Below, piece after piece: positions 41,624-52,173 of a stretch of DNA of 64,000 bases. A program made the position numbers and the translations under genes. The stretch's first letter is position 1. The number at the start of each line of letters is the position of its first letter. The notes beneath the pieces are model-generated. The model saw only the letters and a list, made by a program, of their open reading frames with translations, was not told where the DNA came from and did not search any database. Source of the stretch: Bacteroidota bacterium (lineage in GTDB: Bacteria > Bacteroidota > Ignavibacteria > Palsa-1295); assembly GCA_018266755.1 (NCBI GenBank), contig JAFDZW010000005.1, positions 310,001 through 374,000 on the forward strand, read 5' to 3'.

Positions 41624-42481
41624 TCATCCCACTGGCAAGCCCGGATTGAGATAGACCGCTCGCGTTGGGTCGGCCCGTTGTTGGGCGACTGCGGTCTCTG
41701 CGTCGGCGATGCTCGAATAGATCGCAAAAAAGGCGCTTCCACTTCCGCTTATTCGTACGAACAGTGCGCCAGATCGCTCCAGGTCATCGCGTAATGTCTC
41801 CAATTGCGGAGCAATGGAAAGCGCAATCGGCTCAAAATCGTTTCGGAGCCCATATTTCCATTCTGCAATCGGTTGACGAAGTACTGCGACGAGTTCTGTC
41901 GCGTTCGATCGTTCACCGATTTCATCAAGCCGACGATATGCCTCGGCGGTGTTGATAGATATTTCAAGCGGTTTTACGAGTACGATCGGATTTGCGAGTA
42001 CGAACTCAATCGGCGTGAGTATGTCCCCAATCCCTCCAGCCAATGCCATTCGAGACTCGAGAAGAAAAAACGGGACATCAGCTCCGAGAGACCCTGCAAT
42101 GTTGAATTGAGTCTCCGTAGGAATCGGAGCGACCAGATCCGAAAAGATTTTGATTGCTAAAGCAGCATTTGCCGAGCCGCCGCCAAGTCCGGCTCCGACC
42201 GGGACCCGTTTCTGCAGACTGATCGAGAGCCCCGGCATTTGCTCTCCCATCACCTCAGCACAGGCTCTGATTGCTCGCGTCACCAGATTGCTGTTGTCGG
42301 ACGGTACAGAACTACCTTCTACTCGAAGCGAGTATCTGTCGGAGAGATCGACCTCGAATCTATCGAACGGCTCGTCTAACCGATAGAAAATGGTGTTGAG
42401 GTCGTGATACCCATCGGGCCGACGGCCAAGCACCTCAAGCCCGAGGTTAATCTTGCAGTATGAGTAGTATGTTCGGCTCAT
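41624..42481 (-). CDS. ispE: 4-diphosphocytidyl-2-C-methyl-D-erythritol kinase, 285 aa
   Basis: A GHMP kinase with KINLGLEVLGRRPDGYHDL near residue 10 and the ATP-binding loop PVGAGLGGGSANA at about 93-107. The later ISGSGSAFFAI is the third GHMP motif. IspE phosphorylates CDP-methylerythritol in the MEP pathway to isopentenyl diphosphate, needed for carotenoids, quinones and the phytyl or farnesyl tails of chlorophylls. Its length of 285 is normal. It leads clc on the same strand. The start ATG is at 42481. Confidence 0.93.
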   Translation of the reverse strand: MSRTYYSYCKINLGLEVLGRRPDGYHDLNTIFYRLDEPFDRFEVDLSDRYSLRVEGSSVPSDNSNLVTRAIRACAEVMGEQMPGLSISLQKRVPVGAGLGGGSANAALAIKIFSDLVAPIPTETQFNIAGSLGADVPFFLLESRMALAGGIGDILTPIEFVLANPIVLVKPLEISINTAEAYRRLDEIGERSNATELVAVLRQPIAEWKYGLRNDFEPIALSIAPQLETLRDDLERSGALFVRISGSGSAFFAIYSSIADAETAVAQQRADPTRAVYLNPGLPVG

Positions 42482-42620
42482 CCAACGACGACGTATTTAG
42501 ATAGAAGTGTTTTAAATCACCCCGATGCGTTGTGACATTCTGTCCTTTCACTGTAGCGCCTTAAACCGGGACACATTAGAGCATTGGGGTAGCGCCTCTC
42601 ATTAAACGGTTTACGAAGTA

Positions 42621-42703
42621 GTCATTCTGAGCGAAGCGAAGAATCCCTTGATGAAACGCAGTAAGGCTCCGCCAAAGCAATTCTTCGCTTCGCTCAGAAT
42701 GAC
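42621..42703. repeat. Perfect 24-bp inverted repeat, REP/MITE-like
   Basis: GTCATTCTGAGCGAAGCGAA (42621-42640, then GAAT) is repeated in reverse at 42680-42703, with 35 bp between. The arms pair perfectly over 24 bp, and the core GAGCGAAGCGAAG is itself semi-palindromic. No open frame spans it, no T-run follows and it lies between divergent genes, so it is not a plain terminator. It resembles the extragenic palindromic repeats scattered through many bacterial genomes. Confidence 0.7.
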
Positions 42704-42873
42704 AATACGAATACAGTCTAACACGGTGCCACTACCAGCATCAGCCCGAGAAAACGTTTACCGGAAGTTACTTGTTCTGATACCGTTGCAAAATTGTAGC
42801 ATTGTCAGTCCTCGAAAATACTTTAGAATACTATCGGTAATTCTAATTATACAAATTAGAAAGGGCATCCATC

Positions 42874-44280
42874 GTGAAAGAGAATATTGTTGAAGTCCGT
42901 GCCAGCTCGGAAGTACGTCACGAGTTGCAGAATCGGGGCAGTAAATCGGTGCGTATATCCGCCGACCGCGTCCACGAGACGCTCGGAAAGCACATGCTTG
43001 TTGACGGGTTCGACCTGGTGGTCGACCTTCGCAAATCCCAAGGAAATTTCATTCATGACGCCCGAACCGGCAAGCGCTTCCTCGACTTCTTTACCTTCTT
43101 TGCGAGTTGCCCCGTAGGGATGAACCATCCGAGCATGGAAGAGGAAGAGTTCAAGACTCGCCTCCTCTCTGCCGCGATGAACAAGCCCTCGAGCTCCGAT
43201 GCATACACGGTCGAGATGGCGGAATTTGTCGAAACGTTCAGCCAGGTTGCAATCCCAGAGTACCTTCCCCACCTATTCCTGATCGAGGGCGGCGGCGCGG
43301 CGGTGGAAAACGCTCTGAAGGTTGCATTCGACTGGAAAGTCCGGAAGAATTTTCTCAAAGGCTATACGCAGGAGCGTGGTCACATGATCATGCATTTCCG
43401 CTACGCATTCCATGGCCGTAACGGTTACGCCCTCTCGCTGACGAATACCGACCCGACCAAGACACTCTATTTCCCGAAGTTCAAAGAATGGCCAAGGATC
43501 GACTCGCCGTTCCTCACCTTTCCGCTTAATGAAGAGAACCTCGCCAAAGCTGCCGAAGCGGAGGAGAAGTCGCTCAAGCAGATGAAAGAGGCCTTCATGA
43601 ACTATCCCGACCAAATCGCGGCGATCATCATCGAACCGATCCAGGGCGAGGGCGGAGATAATTATTTCAGCGAGAATTTCCACCGGACATTGCGTCGGCT
43701 TGCCGATGAAAACGATGCGTTGCTTATTTATGATGAGGTTCAGACAGGCATTGGCCTCACCGGAAAGATGTGGGCGCACCAACACTATGTCCAGCCCGAC
43801 ATCATGACCTTCGGAAAAAAGATGCAAGTCTGCGGCCTGCTTGCCTCACGTCGCATCGATGAGGTGCATGATAATGTCTTTCTGAAGTCGAGTCGTATTA
43901 ACTCGACCTGGGGCGGCAATCTCGTCGACATGGTTCGTGCGCAGAAATACTTGGAGATCATCCGTGACGAGAATCTCGTCGAGAATGCGCACAGCCAAGG
44001 TGAGTATATGCTTGGTCAGGTGCAATCACTGGCCGAAGAATTTCCGACCGTCATTGCGAACCCTCGCGGCAAAGGGCTGATGATCGCCTTTACACTTGCC
44101 GAGGCCCAGATGCGCGACGCATTGCGTCAAAAATGTTACGACGAAGGGCTGATTCTGATCGGCTGCGGCGACCGTTCGATCCGATTCCGGCCTGCGCTCA
44201 ATATTTCCCGCGAAGAGATCGATATGGGGATTACGGTCATTCGCGAACAAATCAAGGAGCTATCGCTTCGAGAATTTTAA
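42874..44280 (+). CDS. lat: L-lysine 6-transaminase, 468 aa
   Basis: A class III PLP aminotransferase with GKRFLDFFTFFASCPVGMNHP near the start, GGGAAVENALKVAFDWK, the phosphate-binding FRYAFHGRNGY, YDEVQTGIGLTG, and the Schiff-base Lys at 315 (TFGKKMQVCG). Together these match the L-lysine epsilon-aminotransferase group rather than ornithine or GABA enzymes. It converts lysine and 2-oxoglutarate to a semialdehyde (which cyclises) and glutamate. The start GTG at 42874 has an AGAAAGGG-type site eight bases upstream. It is followed by tryptophan dioxygenase after 57 bp. Both are amino-acid catabolic genes. Confidence 0.85.
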   Translation: MKENIVEVRASSEVRHELQNRGSKSVRISADRVHETLGKHMLVDGFDLVVDLRKSQGNFIHDARTGKRFLDFFTFFASCPVGMNHPSMEEEEFKTRLLSAAMNKPSSSDAYTVEMAEFVETFSQVAIPEYLPHLFLIEGGGAAVENALKVAFDWKVRKNFLKGYTQERGHMIMHFRYAFHGRNGYALSLTNTDPTKTLYFPKFKEWPRIDSPFLTFPLNEENLAKAAEAEEKSLKQMKEAFMNYPDQIAAIIIEPIQGEGGDNYFSENFHRTLRRLADENDALLIYDEVQTGIGLTGKMWAHQHYVQPDIMTFGKKMQVCGLLASRRIDEVHDNVFLKSSRINSTWGGNLVDMVRAQKYLEIIRDENLVENAHSQGEYMLGQVQSLAEEFPTVIANPRGKGLMIAFTLAEAQMRDALRQKCYDEGLILIGCGDRSIRFRPALNISREEIDMGITVIREQIKELSLREF

Positions 44281-44337
44281 CTCACTGCTCACCACCCCTG
44301 GGGCTGTACCCACAACCATACGCTCATTACCGTACGA

Positions 44338-45291
44338 ATGTCACAACCGAACAGTACCGACGCTGCTCTGGCACAAGTAGTCGCTCGCTATGGCGACCGT
44401 GCCGCCGATTATCTTGAAGGAATCGCAATCCGTCGGGAGATCACCTACGACGACTACATCCAGACCGACACACTGCTTTCGCTGCAAAAGCCGCTGACCG
44501 ATTATCACGACGAGCTCACGTTTTTGATGTATCATCAGCAGACCGAGCTATGGTTTCGGCTTGCGTTGCACGAGATGGAAGCGGGGATCGGGGCGTTGCT
44601 GAAGTCGCCCGCCGATATTGCATACGGGATTCAAGCTGCAAGCCGCACCAATCGTATTCTCGGCTTTCTCACGCAGAGTTTTGACATACTCATCGACGGA
44701 CTCGACACCGAAGAATTTCTGATCTTCCGAAAGGCCTTCGGATCGTCCAGCGGTTTCCAATCCGCACAGTTCCGCGCGATCGAGATCGTCGCCGGTCTTG
44801 AACGCAAGCAAAAAGGTGAAGACAAAACGTTCTACTGGGAGCGAGCAGCACGTAATCTCGAAACCGGCGAACCGACGCTGACGCTTGTCAAGTTCAAAGA
44901 GAAGCATTTGGCCTGGCTCAATGATATGTACGAAAAGCGCGAGCCGTATTCCTTCCGTATGGCATTTGAACGCGCCGTACGCGCAGCCTCCGGTATCACC
45001 GACCTACAATCTCTTTATGCTGCAACGCTCAACGGTGACCTCGGCGGCGATATTCGGACCCTCGCGCACGAATTACTCGCACTCGACCAGTCGATCATCG
45101 ATTGGAAGAAATCACATTTGCGTGCCGCTGCCAAACACATGGTCAAAGCGCCGCGCGGCACCGGAGATACGAATTGGGCTGAGTACCTCGCCCGTTCGAT
45201 CCAGGAGGAGCACTACTTCCCCGAGCTTGTCAAAGCGAACGAGGAGTTTGCAGAGGCAGAAGCCGAGATTCCGACGTTAGGTGATGCCTAA
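44338..45291 (+). CDS. kynA: Tryptophan 2,3-dioxygenase, 317 aa
   Basis: Hallmark motifs are present: TYDDYIQTDTLLSLQKPLTD, then HDELTFLMYHQQTELWFRL, which includes the substrate-base His and Arg region, and GTGDTNWAEYL for the carboxylate-binding loop. The enzyme is a heme protein that opens the indole ring of tryptophan to give N-formylkynurenine, the first step of the kynurenine path. Length fits. It lies 57 bp after the lysine transaminase gene and is closed by a strong shared terminator. No other kynurenine gene is visible in the window. Confidence 0.9.
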   Translation: MSQPNSTDAALAQVVARYGDRAADYLEGIAIRREITYDDYIQTDTLLSLQKPLTDYHDELTFLMYHQQTELWFRLALHEMEAGIGALLKSPADIAYGIQAASRTNRILGFLTQSFDILIDGLDTEEFLIFRKAFGSSSGFQSAQFRAIEIVAGLERKQKGEDKTFYWERAARNLETGEPTLTLVKFKEKHLAWLNDMYEKREPYSFRMAFERAVRAASGITDLQSLYAATLNGDLGGDIRTLAHELLALDQSIIDWKKSHLRAAAKHMVKAPRGTGDTNWAEYLARSIQEEHYFPELVKANEEFAEAEAEIPTLGDA

Positions 45292-45323
45292 CGCCTGACC
45301 TTCGTTCTTGGGCAACAGGTATT

Positions 45324-45376
45324 GAAAATCCCGTTCGGTGTGTCGAGAATATCCAGACATACCGAACGGGATTTTC
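45324..45376. terminator. Strong bidirectional terminator (kynA / guaB)
   Basis: GAAAATCCCGTTCGGT (45324-45339) and ACCGAACGGGATTTTC (45361-45376) form a perfect 16-bp stem with a 21-base loop. A-run and T-run flanks serve both converging genes, kynA (plus) and guaB (minus). Confidence 0.8.
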
Positions 45377-45395
45377 GCTTTGAAATACACCGATA

Positions 45396-46919
45396 TTACA
45401 AATGATAATTCGGTGCCTCTTTTGTGATCGTTACATCGTGCGGATGCGACTCTCGCAAGCTTGCAGGTGAGATACGCACGAACTTCCCTTTTGCCTGAAG
45501 CTCCTGAATGGTGGCAGAACCGGTGTAGCCCATTGCCGCTTTCAGTCCGCCCGCCATCTGATAAATGATCTCGGAGAGCGACCCCTTGAACGGTACACGT
45601 CCTTCGATTCCTTCCGGCACCATCTTTGCGAGTCCCTCTTCTACATCCTGGAAATAGCGATCAGCCGACCCTTGCGCCATTGCGGAAAGCGAACCCATTC
45701 CTCGATAAGTCTTATATGCTCGGCCCTCGAGAAACATCTTTTCGCCAGGCGATTCTTCCGTTCCGGCAAAGAGGTTGCCGATCATAACCGTTGACGCACC
45801 GCCGGCGATGGCCTTCGGGATATCGCCTGTTTGCTTGATGCCGCCATCGGCAATGATCGGGACACCTTTTTTCGCCCCAACAACGGATGCCAGCATCACG
45901 GCAGAAAGCTGAGGTACACCAACTCCGGCTACAATACGGGTCGTGCAAATCGACCCGGGACCGACACCAACCTTCACGGCGTCCACACCGGCGTCGATCA
46001 GTGCGAGCGCTCCCTCGCCGGTTGCGACATTTCCGGCAACGACATCAATCTGCTTGAATGTCTTGCGGACGCGCTTGACCATCTCGATCACGCCTCGTGT
46101 ATGACCATGGGCGGTGTCAACGATAACAACATCCAAGTTTGAGGCCACGAGCGCAGCTACACGATCGAGCGTATCCGCCGAGATACCAACAGCGGCACCG
46201 CAAACTAGCCTACCCGCAGAGTCTTTTGCCGCATTAGGATAGCGCTTTTTCTTCTGAATATCCTTAAACGTAATCAGTCCGCGTAATTTTCCGGACCGAT
46301 CAACGACGGGAAGCTTTTCGATCTTGTTCGACTGCAATATTCTCTCGGCCTTTTCGAGCGTTGTTCCAACTGGAGCAATGACAAGATTTTCCTTCGTCAT
46401 GATGTCCTCGATCCGCTTGTCACGATTCGTCTCGAAGCGGATATCGCGGTTGGTAAGCATCCCAACCAGGCGCTCCTCCTCGTCAATCACCGGAATACCC
46501 GAAATGCTGTATTTCTCCATCAGTAATACCGCATCGCGGAGTGTATGGCCTTTCTTGAGGGTGATCGGGTGCTGGATCATCCCGCTTTCGCTGCGTTTGA
46601 CCCGATCGACTTCTTCCGCCTGACGCTGAATAGAAAGATTCTTGTGGATAATGCCGATTCCCCCCTCACGGGCCATTGCGATCGCCATTGCCGACTCGGT
46701 CACCGTATCCATCGCGCTTGAGACAAACGGCGAATAGAGACGAATATTGCGGGTAAACTGGGTCGATATATCTACTTCGCGCGGGAGTACTTCGCTATAG
46801 TTCGGTACGAGTAACACATCATCGTATGTGATGCCGTCGCCGTAGGGAAACTTCGATTGCAGGTCGAGCGGAAGTGAGGATTTGGAAACAGAAAGGCGGG
46901 TTGTTGCGGTCTTTGCCAT
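45396..46919 (-). CDS. guaB: Inosine-5'-monophosphate dehydrogenase, 507 aa
   Basis: The N-terminal part ([19 protein letters not shown]) and the CBS pair inserted at about 112-225 ([37 protein letters not shown]) precede the barrel. The catalytic Cys325 is in [11 protein letters not shown], and the flap area has [11 protein letters not shown]. The enzyme oxidises IMP to XMP with NAD+, the committed step of guanine nucleotide synthesis. Length and motifs are standard. It is transcribed leftwards and ends at the bidirectional terminator. Confidence 0.95.
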   Translation of the reverse strand: MAKTATTRLSVSKSSLPLDLQSKFPYGDGITYDDVLLVPNYSEVLPREVDISTQFTRNIRLYSPFVSSAMDTVTESAMAIAMAREGGIGIIHKNLSIQRQAEEVDRVKRSESGMIQHPITLKKGHTLRDAVLLMEKYSISGIPVIDEEERLVGMLTNRDIRFETNRDKRIEDIMTKENLVIAPVGTTLEKAERILQSNKIEKLPVVDRSGKLRGLITFKDIQKKKRYPNAAKDSAGRLVCGAAVGISADTLDRVAALVASNLDVVIVDTAHGHTRGVIEMVKRVRKTFKQIDVVAGNVATGEGALALIDAGVDAVKVGVGPGSICTTRIVAGVGVPQLSAVMLASVVGAKKGVPIIADGGIKQTGDIPKAIAGGASTVMIGNLFAGTEESPGEKMFLEGRAYKTYRGMGSLSAMAQGSADRYFQDVEEGLAKMVPEGIEGRVPFKGSLSEIIYQMAGGLKAAMGYTGSATIQELQAKGKFVRISPASLRESHPHDVTITKEAPNYHL

Positions 46920-46999
46920 GAAAAACTCCTGAGTGATACAGTTGTTCTTCGCTGGTAAAACAACAAACGTTCGCCGCTGGTTTCGCCTGCTTCTTCTTG

Positions 47000-49117
47000 T
47001 TACTCTCGGATCAGAACGATCGTTGCGGTTGCCGTGCTCCCACCGACCCGTAACCGAATGACGTACTCACCCGTCGCAGCCGCTGATGCATTCCAATCTA
47101 TCGTATGCCGGCCCGCAGCAAGTATTTCATCGGTCAGTGTCGCGACGACCAAGCCGTACATATTGACAACATCAATTGTGACGTTCGATGGTGTCGGCAG
47201 ATCGAACGATACCACGCATCGGTCGCTGGCCGGGTTCGGGTAAATATTCAGACCGAGGCTATTTGCCACGACCCCGGAAGCGATTCCTGCATTGCCCACT
47301 GGGAGGTCGCTGATCTTTCGCCGCCACAAGCCGTAGCTCGTCGAGGCATAGACATACCCGTCGTAGAGCGCAAAGTTGAACACGTTTCTGTCCTCGAGAC
47401 CTTCGTTAAATTGCGACCAACTCGCACCGGAATCGAGAGAAACGAAGACACCACCAGAACCGCCGGCGAGCATACGATTCTTTTCCGTAACGAACGCCCG
47501 AATACTGCCGAAGATCATAGTAAGACCGGTGGCAGGTAATAGTTGCCATGTCACCCCGCTATCATGTGAAACAGAAACCGTTACATTCGCCGTCATCGTA
47601 TCCGTAGAGGCTGCGTAGAAATCTTTCCCCCAAGCATAGAGTGCAGACGCCATCAAGTTCGGTGCAGTGCGATGCCACGAATTGCCAAGGTCTGACGATG
47701 CAAAGATCCCGCCATATCCCGTTGCGGCAATCAGCGCATCGCCGTTCGAACAAAGCAACTGCGCATCGCTATAAAGACTAGTACCGAGCATGTAGGAGAA
47801 GCCATTGTCCCGCTCCGCCCAGTTCACACCCTTGTCACTACTCATCCAGATACCACCGGTATATACTGTTCCGCACAGGACATTCGAGCCCTGCGGTGTT
47901 AACGAGTACACCATTCCTGTCTGATTCGGAGCCTGAGAAGTAGGATTCCACGTCAATCCATCGTCATCGGATCGAAAGACCCCTTTGCTATCTGCGGCGG
48001 CGTACACACTGCCGTTTAGGTTTAGTAGGTCGTGAATTGTCGTGTTCGACGCAAGACCGTTTCCACTGCCAACCCAATGATAGCCGCTGTCATCGCTACG
48101 AAACATCGACACACTGCCTTGAGCATAGACGCCCGCCAACAACCGATTCCCGATCGAAAGCAAATGTGCCATCGGCGGAGGTGCCTGCTCGAACATATAA
48201 ATACCGTTGTTCGAGAGCTCCCAGCTCGCGCCGAGATCGGTCGAACGATGAATACCTTGATAATCTCCGACGAGCGTCACATCTCCGATAGCCGTTGCCG
48301 CGATCATCGAATACAAGCTGGTCACGGTCCAATGCGATCCATTGTCAACAGTACGAAATACACCGGATTGATTTCCGAGGGCTAGCACAACATTCTCGGT
48401 CGCACAGACCTTGGTCACGACCGAGCAACCTCCCACGATGCCACTATCGACAACCGTCCATGATGCTCCGTGATCGGTGGAACGCCGAACGTCTGTGTTT
48501 CCGAACGTGCAGGTGTACAACGAACCACCCACTGCAGACACGTTGAACCGGTTAGAATCTATCGTTACCCACGGAGTCGTCACACTGCTTCGCCGATATA
48601 CATATCCCCGACCAGAACACGCGAACAAATCGGTCCCTACCACAGCCAGCGATCCTATCCACCAGTCGCCGTTCAAGCCGTTTGTAATAGCACTCCAGCT
48701 TTCCCCAAGATTTGCCGATCGCTTCACACCAAGTCCGTTCGTGGTTGCATAGAGTTCTGTGTCAATGACGGCGAGGGCGGTAATGCCCGGTATCGCTTCC
48801 GTCCCTGCAAGCTTGGCCCAGTGTGTGCCGTCATCATCCGAACGAAATATGCCATTTCCTGCAGTCCCTGCGAAGATATGGTTACCGATCACAGCAACCG
48901 CCATGACGGAATCGTCAATGCGGGACTCGCGCCAAGTTTTCCCTGAATCAGCCGAGGTGATGACACCGGCGCCGATCGTCCCGGCAAACGTAAGCGAGCC
49001 CTTCGTGGCAAAAGACGTTACCACCCCTCCGGTCGGACCGATCCGTTCCCATTGGGCATTCGCTACAGATGCAACAGAAATAGCACAAACGATGCATGCA
49101 ACAAGGACATGTTTCAT
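47000..49117 (-). CDS. Secreted BNR/sortilin-like repeat protein with T9SS sorting domain, 705 aa
   Basis: A signal peptide ([18 protein letters not shown]) precedes many repeats with DxG-x-(S/T)-W Asp-box motifs: [44 protein letters not shown] and [11 protein letters not shown]. These are the BNR/Asp-box signature of beta-propellers in glycan-binding and photosystem-assembly-like proteins. The end is a T9SS type A domain ([38 protein letters not shown]). It is probably surface-exposed. The start ATG is at 49117. No enzymatic residue is visible. Confidence 0.8.
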   Translation of the reverse strand: MKHVLVACIVCAISVASVANAQWERIGPTGGVVTSFATKGSLTFAGTIGAGVITSADSGKTWRESRIDDSVMAVAVIGNHIFAGTAGNGIFRSDDDGTHWAKLAGTEAIPGITALAVIDTELYATTNGLGVKRSANLGESWSAITNGLNGDWWIGSLAVVGTDLFACSGRGYVYRRSSVTTPWVTIDSNRFNVSAVGGSLYTCTFGNTDVRRSTDHGASWTVVDSGIVGGCSVVTKVCATENVVLALGNQSGVFRTVDNGSHWTVTSLYSMIAATAIGDVTLVGDYQGIHRSTDLGASWELSNNGIYMFEQAPPPMAHLLSIGNRLLAGVYAQGSVSMFRSDDSGYHWVGSGNGLASNTTIHDLLNLNGSVYAAADSKGVFRSDDDGLTWNPTSQAPNQTGMVYSLTPQGSNVLCGTVYTGGIWMSSDKGVNWAERDNGFSYMLGTSLYSDAQLLCSNGDALIAATGYGGIFASSDLGNSWHRTAPNLMASALYAWGKDFYAASTDTMTANVTVSVSHDSGVTWQLLPATGLTMIFGSIRAFVTEKNRMLAGGSGGVFVSLDSGASWSQFNEGLEDRNVFNFALYDGYVYASTSYGLWRRKISDLPVGNAGIASGVVANSLGLNIYPNPASDRCVVSFDLPTPSNVTIDVVNMYGLVVATLTDEILAAGRHTIDWNASAAATGEYVIRLRVGGSTATATIVLIRE

Positions 49118-49162
49118 AGAGGTATAACGATCGATTGTGATGGGAAACCTAACGATGAAGGG

Positions 49163-50665
49163 TCACTCCGCAGGCTCAGACTCGTCCTGCTTCGGACTTG
49201 CTACAATATTCTCGATTTCATAGAATGATGTCTCGGATCCGAGACCGGGGAATTCGGTATCGAACGACGTGCGCTTGGCGGGGTCCTGCTTAAATGCGAC
49301 AAGCAACTCCACTGCCGCTTCCAGCGTGTCGCCGTTGCAATAGAGCGCTTTGGCACGAAGATAATGTGCATCGGCCCATTCCGGCTCCAGATGCGCGGCC
49401 TGTTCGAACGCTGCGGCAGCATCGGCGAATTCGCGCTCGTCGAGGAGTGTCACGCCGTAATCGTACCACGCCTCGAAGTCATCCGGCGCAAGTTCGAGAA
49501 CCATCTTGTATGCGAGGATCGCATCGCTGCGACGGCCAAGATTGTAGAGTGCATCCGCTTTGGCATACCACAACTCCGAGTTCTTGGAGTTGATGGCAAG
49601 CGCCGCGTCATAGTCTTCGAGTGCTTTGCGGGGATGATCGAGCGCGTCGTAGCAACTGCCGCGGCCGAAGTAGCTCTCGGAATGCTTTGGGTCGAACTTG
49701 ATCGCTTGCGAGAAGCAACGGATCGCATCGCGCCAGCGCTGCAACTCTTCGTACGCATTGCCGAGATTATGCCATGCGCTTACATCTTCGGCATCATGTT
49801 TGAGACACTCTTTGTAGGAATCGATGGCCTCGTTTAGCTTCCCGAGATTTGCATACGCATTCCCCCGGTTATACCATGCTGAACCGAACGTGTCTTTGAT
49901 CGCCAGGGCCATGTCATAGCATGAAATCGCTTTATTAAAGCTTCCCATGCGGTTATAGACGATGCCAAGGTTATACCAGCAATTATGGTTATAGGGATCG
50001 AGATCCAGATGCGCCTCGTATGCGGCGATCGCTTTGTCAAAATCGTCAAGCGAGTCGTAGCAGAACCCGAGCTCGTAGAGAGCGTCCTTCGTATATTCTT
50101 CTTTCGAACTGAGATACTGGAAAATCGAAATGGCTTCTTTGAAGCGGTCGGCCTTTTCCAGACAGATCGCCTTGCTGAACAGCGCTTCGTCGTTCGTCGG
50201 ATCGACATTGAGGGCACGATCGAACGCGACAAGAGCGTCTTCTGTGTTGCCGAGAGCCTCTTGTACTACCCCGTAATTCATGGAGAGCTCCGGGTCGGTC
50301 GGATCGAGGGCAAGGCCTTTTTCATATGACGTTGCAGCCTCTTCAAATTGGCCGTGATGGGCTTCGAGCATACCGCGACGCGACCATGCCTGGGCGCTGA
50401 ACGGCGCGTACTCGGTTAGCAATTTGGAGTAATGAAGCGCTTCTTCGAACTTCTCGTTCTCTATGCAGTAGTCAACGAGTTCTTCGAGAATATCCGGGTT
50501 GAGGAATGCACGGGGTTTGGGGTCCTTTTCCGAACGCTTTTCCTCGCGATAGCGGGTTATCTCTTCCTCAAAATAGCGACGGCGATCTTCTCGACCTTCC
50601 TTTTCCCCTTCGGGCGAATCGTCATCGTCAAATGCAAACGGATCGTAGTCGTCGTAGATGTCCAT
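49163..50665 (-). CDS. TPR repeat protein, 500 aa
   Basis: After an acidic N-terminus (DIYDDYDPFAFDDDDS) the protein is built of about 11 tetratricopeptide repeats, with units such as AWSRRGMLEAHHGQFEEAA, CWYNLGIVYNRMGSFNKAI, AWYNRGNAYANLGKLNEAI and AWHNLGNAYEELQRWRDAI. TPR arrays mediate protein-protein contacts. No signal peptide or membrane segment is present, so it is cytoplasmic. Transcribed leftwards from near the AT-rich region. The next gene downstream is the BNR protein, with 45 bp between. Confidence 0.85.
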   Translation of the reverse strand: MDIYDDYDPFAFDDDDSPEGEKEGREDRRRYFEEEITRYREEKRSEKDPKPRAFLNPDILEELVDYCIENEKFEEALHYSKLLTEYAPFSAQAWSRRGMLEAHHGQFEEAATSYEKGLALDPTDPELSMNYGVVQEALGNTEDALVAFDRALNVDPTNDEALFSKAICLEKADRFKEAISIFQYLSSKEEYTKDALYELGFCYDSLDDFDKAIAAYEAHLDLDPYNHNCWYNLGIVYNRMGSFNKAISCYDMALAIKDTFGSAWYNRGNAYANLGKLNEAIDSYKECLKHDAEDVSAWHNLGNAYEELQRWRDAIRCFSQAIKFDPKHSESYFGRGSCYDALDHPRKALEDYDAALAINSKNSELWYAKADALYNLGRRSDAILAYKMVLELAPDDFEAWYDYGVTLLDEREFADAAAAFEQAAHLEPEWADAHYLRAKALYCNGDTLEAAVELLVAFKQDPAKRTSFDTEFPGLGSETSFYEIENIVASPKQDESEPAE

Positions 50666-50671
50666 GTCTAG

Positions 50672-51037
50672 CTCTCTATATAAAGCAACACGGTACTCCT
50701 CCCCCTCGTTTCACATGATTCCCACATGTTATGAACACAAAAATAGCATATGTTTGGGGGAATTGTATCTCTATTTTACAGAAATAATTTACTTTAATTA
50801 AATATTTATAATTTATTGCTTTATAATAACTTATCAACAATCATTTGACTGCAAAATATACAAAAGTCGATGCATGCTCCTCTCAGAGAGCAAAATTAGC
50901 ATTGTCGATAACCTGTGGGCAATTAAAACGATAGCGGTGTGGGACTATTAACTCGCTTGGTTTAGTTCGATCAACAGCGCCTTACAAGCTCAAAATGGAA
51001 CGACTACGTTACTCCCTCCTGTTGTACGCACTCGTTT
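50672..51037. other. AT-rich intergenic region with DnaA-box-like motifs
   Basis: Between the TPR gene and tRNA-Pro a strongly AT-rich segment (about 50756-50850) is followed by TTATCAACA at 50831-50839 and, inverted, TGTCGATAA at 50903-50911. Each differs from the DnaA box TTATCCACA at one base. No gene is present. It may only be an upstream promoter region for the rightward tRNA and leftward TPR gene. Confidence 0.4.
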
Positions 51038-51111
51038 CGGCGTGTAGCGCAGCCTGGTAGCGCACCACTTTGGGGTAGTGGGGGTCGTGGGTTCAAATCC
51101 CGCCACGCCGA
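51038..51111 (+). tRNA. tRNA-Pro (anticodon GGG)
   Basis: A full cloverleaf can be drawn: acceptor CGGCGTG/CACGCCG, D-arm GCGC/GCGC, anticodon stem CCACT/AGTGG with loop TTGGGGT (GGG at the anticodon), T-arm GTGGG/CCCGC with TTCAAAT, and discriminator A. CCA is not encoded. Confidence 0.93.
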
Positions 51112-51210
51112 CAAATAGTCAGTAACGAGTGTACTGTAGGTTTGTACGTTGGCTCGTTCTGTAGGGGCTCTTTCGGTCGTCATCGTCGCTTCCCCTCGCC
51201 TTTTGAAAGT

Positions 51211-52173
51211 TTGTTACTCGAACCCACTTCATCCGGCATCTACTGCTCACAAGGCGATTTTTACATCGACCCGGTTTCCCCTGTTTCCAGAGCGATCATT
51301 ACACATGCCCATACTGACCACGCTCGGCCGGGCATGAAGTCGTACCTGACGTCGGTCTCCGGTGAGCCACTGGTACGCGCACGGGTAGGAATGCGAGCTT
51401 CGATCGAACCTCTCTCATTCGGCACACAGATCATGATCGGAGACGTGAAGGTGAGTTTGCATCCGGCCGGGCATATCCTTGGTTCTGCTCAAGTGAGAGT
51501 CGAGCACAATGGCGAGGTTTGGGTGGTCAGCGGCGACTACAAGCTTGAGCCTGACCCAACCTGCGAGCCGTTCGAGCCTGTCCCCTGCCATACGTTCATC
51601 ACTGAATCTACCTTTGGGCGTCCCAACTACAAGTGGAAGCCACAACGCGAAATATTCAATCGCATGAACGACTGGTGGAGCATGAACAAGACGTGGGGCA
51701 TGGCGAGCCTTGTCGGTGCCTACTCGCTCGGGAAAGCACAACGAGTGCTTGCAGGGCTCGACCCAGAGATTGGTCCGATCTATATTTACCCAACGATCGA
51801 GACGTACCTCCCGGCCTACCGGCGCGCCGGTGTCACCTTCCCACAGTTGCAGTTATTCGAACCTGAGCGTGTACACGAGATCGTTAACGAAGGGGCGCTG
51901 ATCGTTGCGCCGCCGAATATCAGAACATTGTTTACAGGCATCGAAGCGAGTAAGATATCGACGGGATTTGCCTCCGGGTGGATGTCCAGAGGCGGAAAAC
52001 ACAGCACCGTATATGACATTGGCTTCCCGCTGTCCGATCATGCCGATTGGAACGGCCTGCTTCACGCAATCGAAGCCACCGGTGCAGCGCGCGTCTTTGC
52101 CATGCACGGGTTCACGAAGACATTGACCGAGCATTTACGCACACTTGGCTACGAGGCGCATGAATGGCATTAA
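51211..52173 (+). CDS. Ligase-associated DNA exonuclease (metallo-beta-lactamase fold), about 320 aa
   Basis: The product begins LLEPTSSGIYCSQGDFYID, and has THAHTDHARPG for the HxHxDH metal motif, HPAGHILGSAQVRV, VSGDYK and FPLSDHADWNGL. This is the MBL/beta-CASP-like exonuclease family that accompanies ATP-dependent DNA ligases in many bacteria. The usual partner ligase gene is not in the window. A TTG at 51211 fits the normal start of the family, but the frame is open to 51142. Lies about 100 bp after tRNA-Pro. Confidence 0.82.
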   Translation: MLLEPTSSGIYCSQGDFYIDPVSPVSRAIITHAHTDHARPGMKSYLTSVSGEPLVRARVGMRASIEPLSFGTQIMIGDVKVSLHPAGHILGSAQVRVEHNGEVWVVSGDYKLEPDPTCEPFEPVPCHTFITESTFGRPNYKWKPQREIFNRMNDWWSMNKTWGMASLVGAYSLGKAQRVLAGLDPEIGPIYIYPTIETYLPAYRRAGVTFPQLQLFEPERVHEIVNEGALIVAPPNIRTLFTGIEASKISTGFASGWMSRGGKHSTVYDIGFPLSDHADWNGLLHAIEATGAARVFAMHGFTKTLTEHLRTLGYEAHEWH

